This document shows positions 63,199 through 64,000 of a stretch of DNA of 64,000 nt, in pieces; positions within the stretch are counted from its first letter, which is position 1, and each line of letters opens with the position of its first letter. The position numbers were made by a program, and so were the translations under genes. The DNA lies in NCBI GenBank assembly GCA_942159475.1, contig OW804097.1, forward strand, positions 117,030,789-117,094,788. The letters are read 5' to 3'. A model generated the notes under the pieces. That model worked only from the letters and a program-made list of their open reading frames with translations, ran no database searches and was not told the origin of the DNA. The DNA comes from Sthenelais limicola. Taxonomy: Eukaryota > Annelida > Polychaeta > Phyllodocida > Sigalionidae.

Positions 63199-63475
63199 GG
63201 GTTAGGTCGTCAGAAAATGTACAATCGGCTGCTCTACACATTTGGTAAACTGACCCGGCCGCGGTCACTAGCTTGTTTGTCTCCTAGCAACCAGCAAACA
63301 TATACGGCTCATATGCGCGTGCCTTGCATATTGCCAGATATATTTGGTAATGCGTTGATTCAGAAAATCTGTTCCGTTATGTTGAACTGTAATTCGTTCC
63401 TTATTCTGGTCTTAAATTTTGGTTATTTTAGAGGATTGGTGAAGGCGAATTGTACATTTCCGGACGAATTGACCC
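63199..63475 (+). mobile_element. TIR-1 copy 52 with GC-rich replacement
   Basis: 277 bp, TAAT on both sides. Between about 63247 and 63335 a GC-rich segment (CCCGGCCGCGGTCACTAGC, GTCTCCTAGCAACC, CATATGCGCGTGCC) replaces family sequence. Confidence 0.75.
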
Positions 63476-63619
63476 TAATATATATATGTGTTACAATATC
63501 TAGTTAACATATTTCCCACCAGATGCCACTACATGCTAGAGTACCTGTCTCTCTAGTTCAAGTTAAGCTCACCAGAGGGTAGCAGGTGTAATAAAGACGT
63601 CAGTCACAGCAGTACATGA

Positions 63620-63805
63620 GGGTCAGATTTTCAGAAAATATACAATTAGCAGCTCTACACATTTAGCAAATTCTGCTAAATTTGGCTGTAAAATTATGAA
63701 TACCAGGTATATCTGAGTATATTTGGTGTGGCACTAATTTAAAGTACCAGTTCTGTTATGTTCGACTGCATTTTGAAGCTCATTTTTGTATTAAAGGAGA
63801 GGATG
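63620..63805 (+). mobile_element. TIR-1 copy 53, right end lost
   Basis: Subfamily S1 to TCATTTTTGTATTAAAGGAG, then unrelated DNA to the window edge. Confidence 0.75.
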
Positions 63806-63976
63806 CATGAACTTTTTTCTTTTATTTATTGGGAAGGGGGTCCGTTCCTTGTTCCAAATCTAAAAACTAAATCATATACAAGCAATATTGTCAAAGTTAC
63901 AAAAGGTTTTATTCATGAAAACTAGAGCTAGGAATGAAACACATTAACTGCCACCTACCGTGACTTTCTGCCTGTG

Positions 63977-63984
63977 TGACGTCA
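63977..63984. promoter_or_regulatory. CRE-like palindrome TGACGTCA
   Basis: Full palindromic CRE within TGTGTGACGTCACAGGGG at the right edge. Minus-strand AATAAA (63908-63913) hints that a neighbouring minus-strand gene might end here, but nothing coding is seen. Confidence 0.2.
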
Positions 63985-64000
63985 CAGGGGTCACTCCCAA

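Noticed and set aside
7105..63507. Dozens of short frames containing [13 protein letters not shown] peptides
   Set aside because: They are translations of the TIR-1 terminal repeat (AATTGTACATTTTCTGAAAATCTGACC) running into unique DNA. They share no start, length or downstream sequence.

Overview
This window is animal genomic DNA, AT-rich and intron-dominated. It carries most of one split gene on the + strand: the orthologue of WRAP73 (WDR8), a WD40-repeat centrosome and spindle-pole protein. Thirteen coding exons between 3757 and 62184 join in frame to 426 codons plus a stop. Only the first exon (about 22 residues in other animals) is missing, and it should lie upstream of position 1. The compact coding exons, GT-AG introns, CpG-poor AT-rich introns and many kinds of DNA-transposon-like repeats suggest a marine invertebrate, but the species cannot be fixed from this sequence.

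Layout. 1-749: an open, relatively GC-rich reading frame on the minus strand, running off the left edge; it looks like a retroelement Gag-type protein. 750-3756: the visible part of WRAP73 intron 1, with a GGGCCC-rich minisatellite and a 961-bp element flanked by TTAA. 3757-5864: five exons close together. 5865-12181: intron 5, with an (ATT)n tract, a His/Gln-rich minus-strand open stretch, five copies of the main repeat family and a possible Penelope-type end. 12182-12268: exon F. 12269-54291: a 42,023-bp intron packed with repeats. 54292-62184: the last seven exons. 62185-64000: downstream DNA, again repeats.

The striking content is the repeats. One short terminal-inverted-repeat family, called TIR-1 here (about 235 bp, ends GGGTCAGATTTTCAGAAAAT and its complement), is present in about 53 full or partial copies, about 11-12 kb in all, in both orientations and in several subfamilies. 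Next are TIR-2 (CACTCTAGG ends, about 204 bp, clean 4-bp target duplications, 10 copies), TIR-3 (AATAGGGGA ends, about 350 bp, 6 copies), TIR-4 (GAGTCACAAGTCGC ends, about 400 bp, 5 copies), a fold-back family FB-5 (3 copies), TIR-6 (107 bp, 2 copies), a hAT-like 113-bp element, three arrays of one 82-85-bp minisatellite, long polypyrimidine and polypurine tracts, and many G or C runs. None encodes a transposase here, so all would be non-autonomous.

Besides WRAP73, the only stretches with protein-coding character are the Gag-like frame at the left edge and, weakly, the minus-strand stretch near 6.3 kb. Most other open frames are read-through of repeat ends or low-complexity tracts. I see no tRNA, rRNA or CRISPR.
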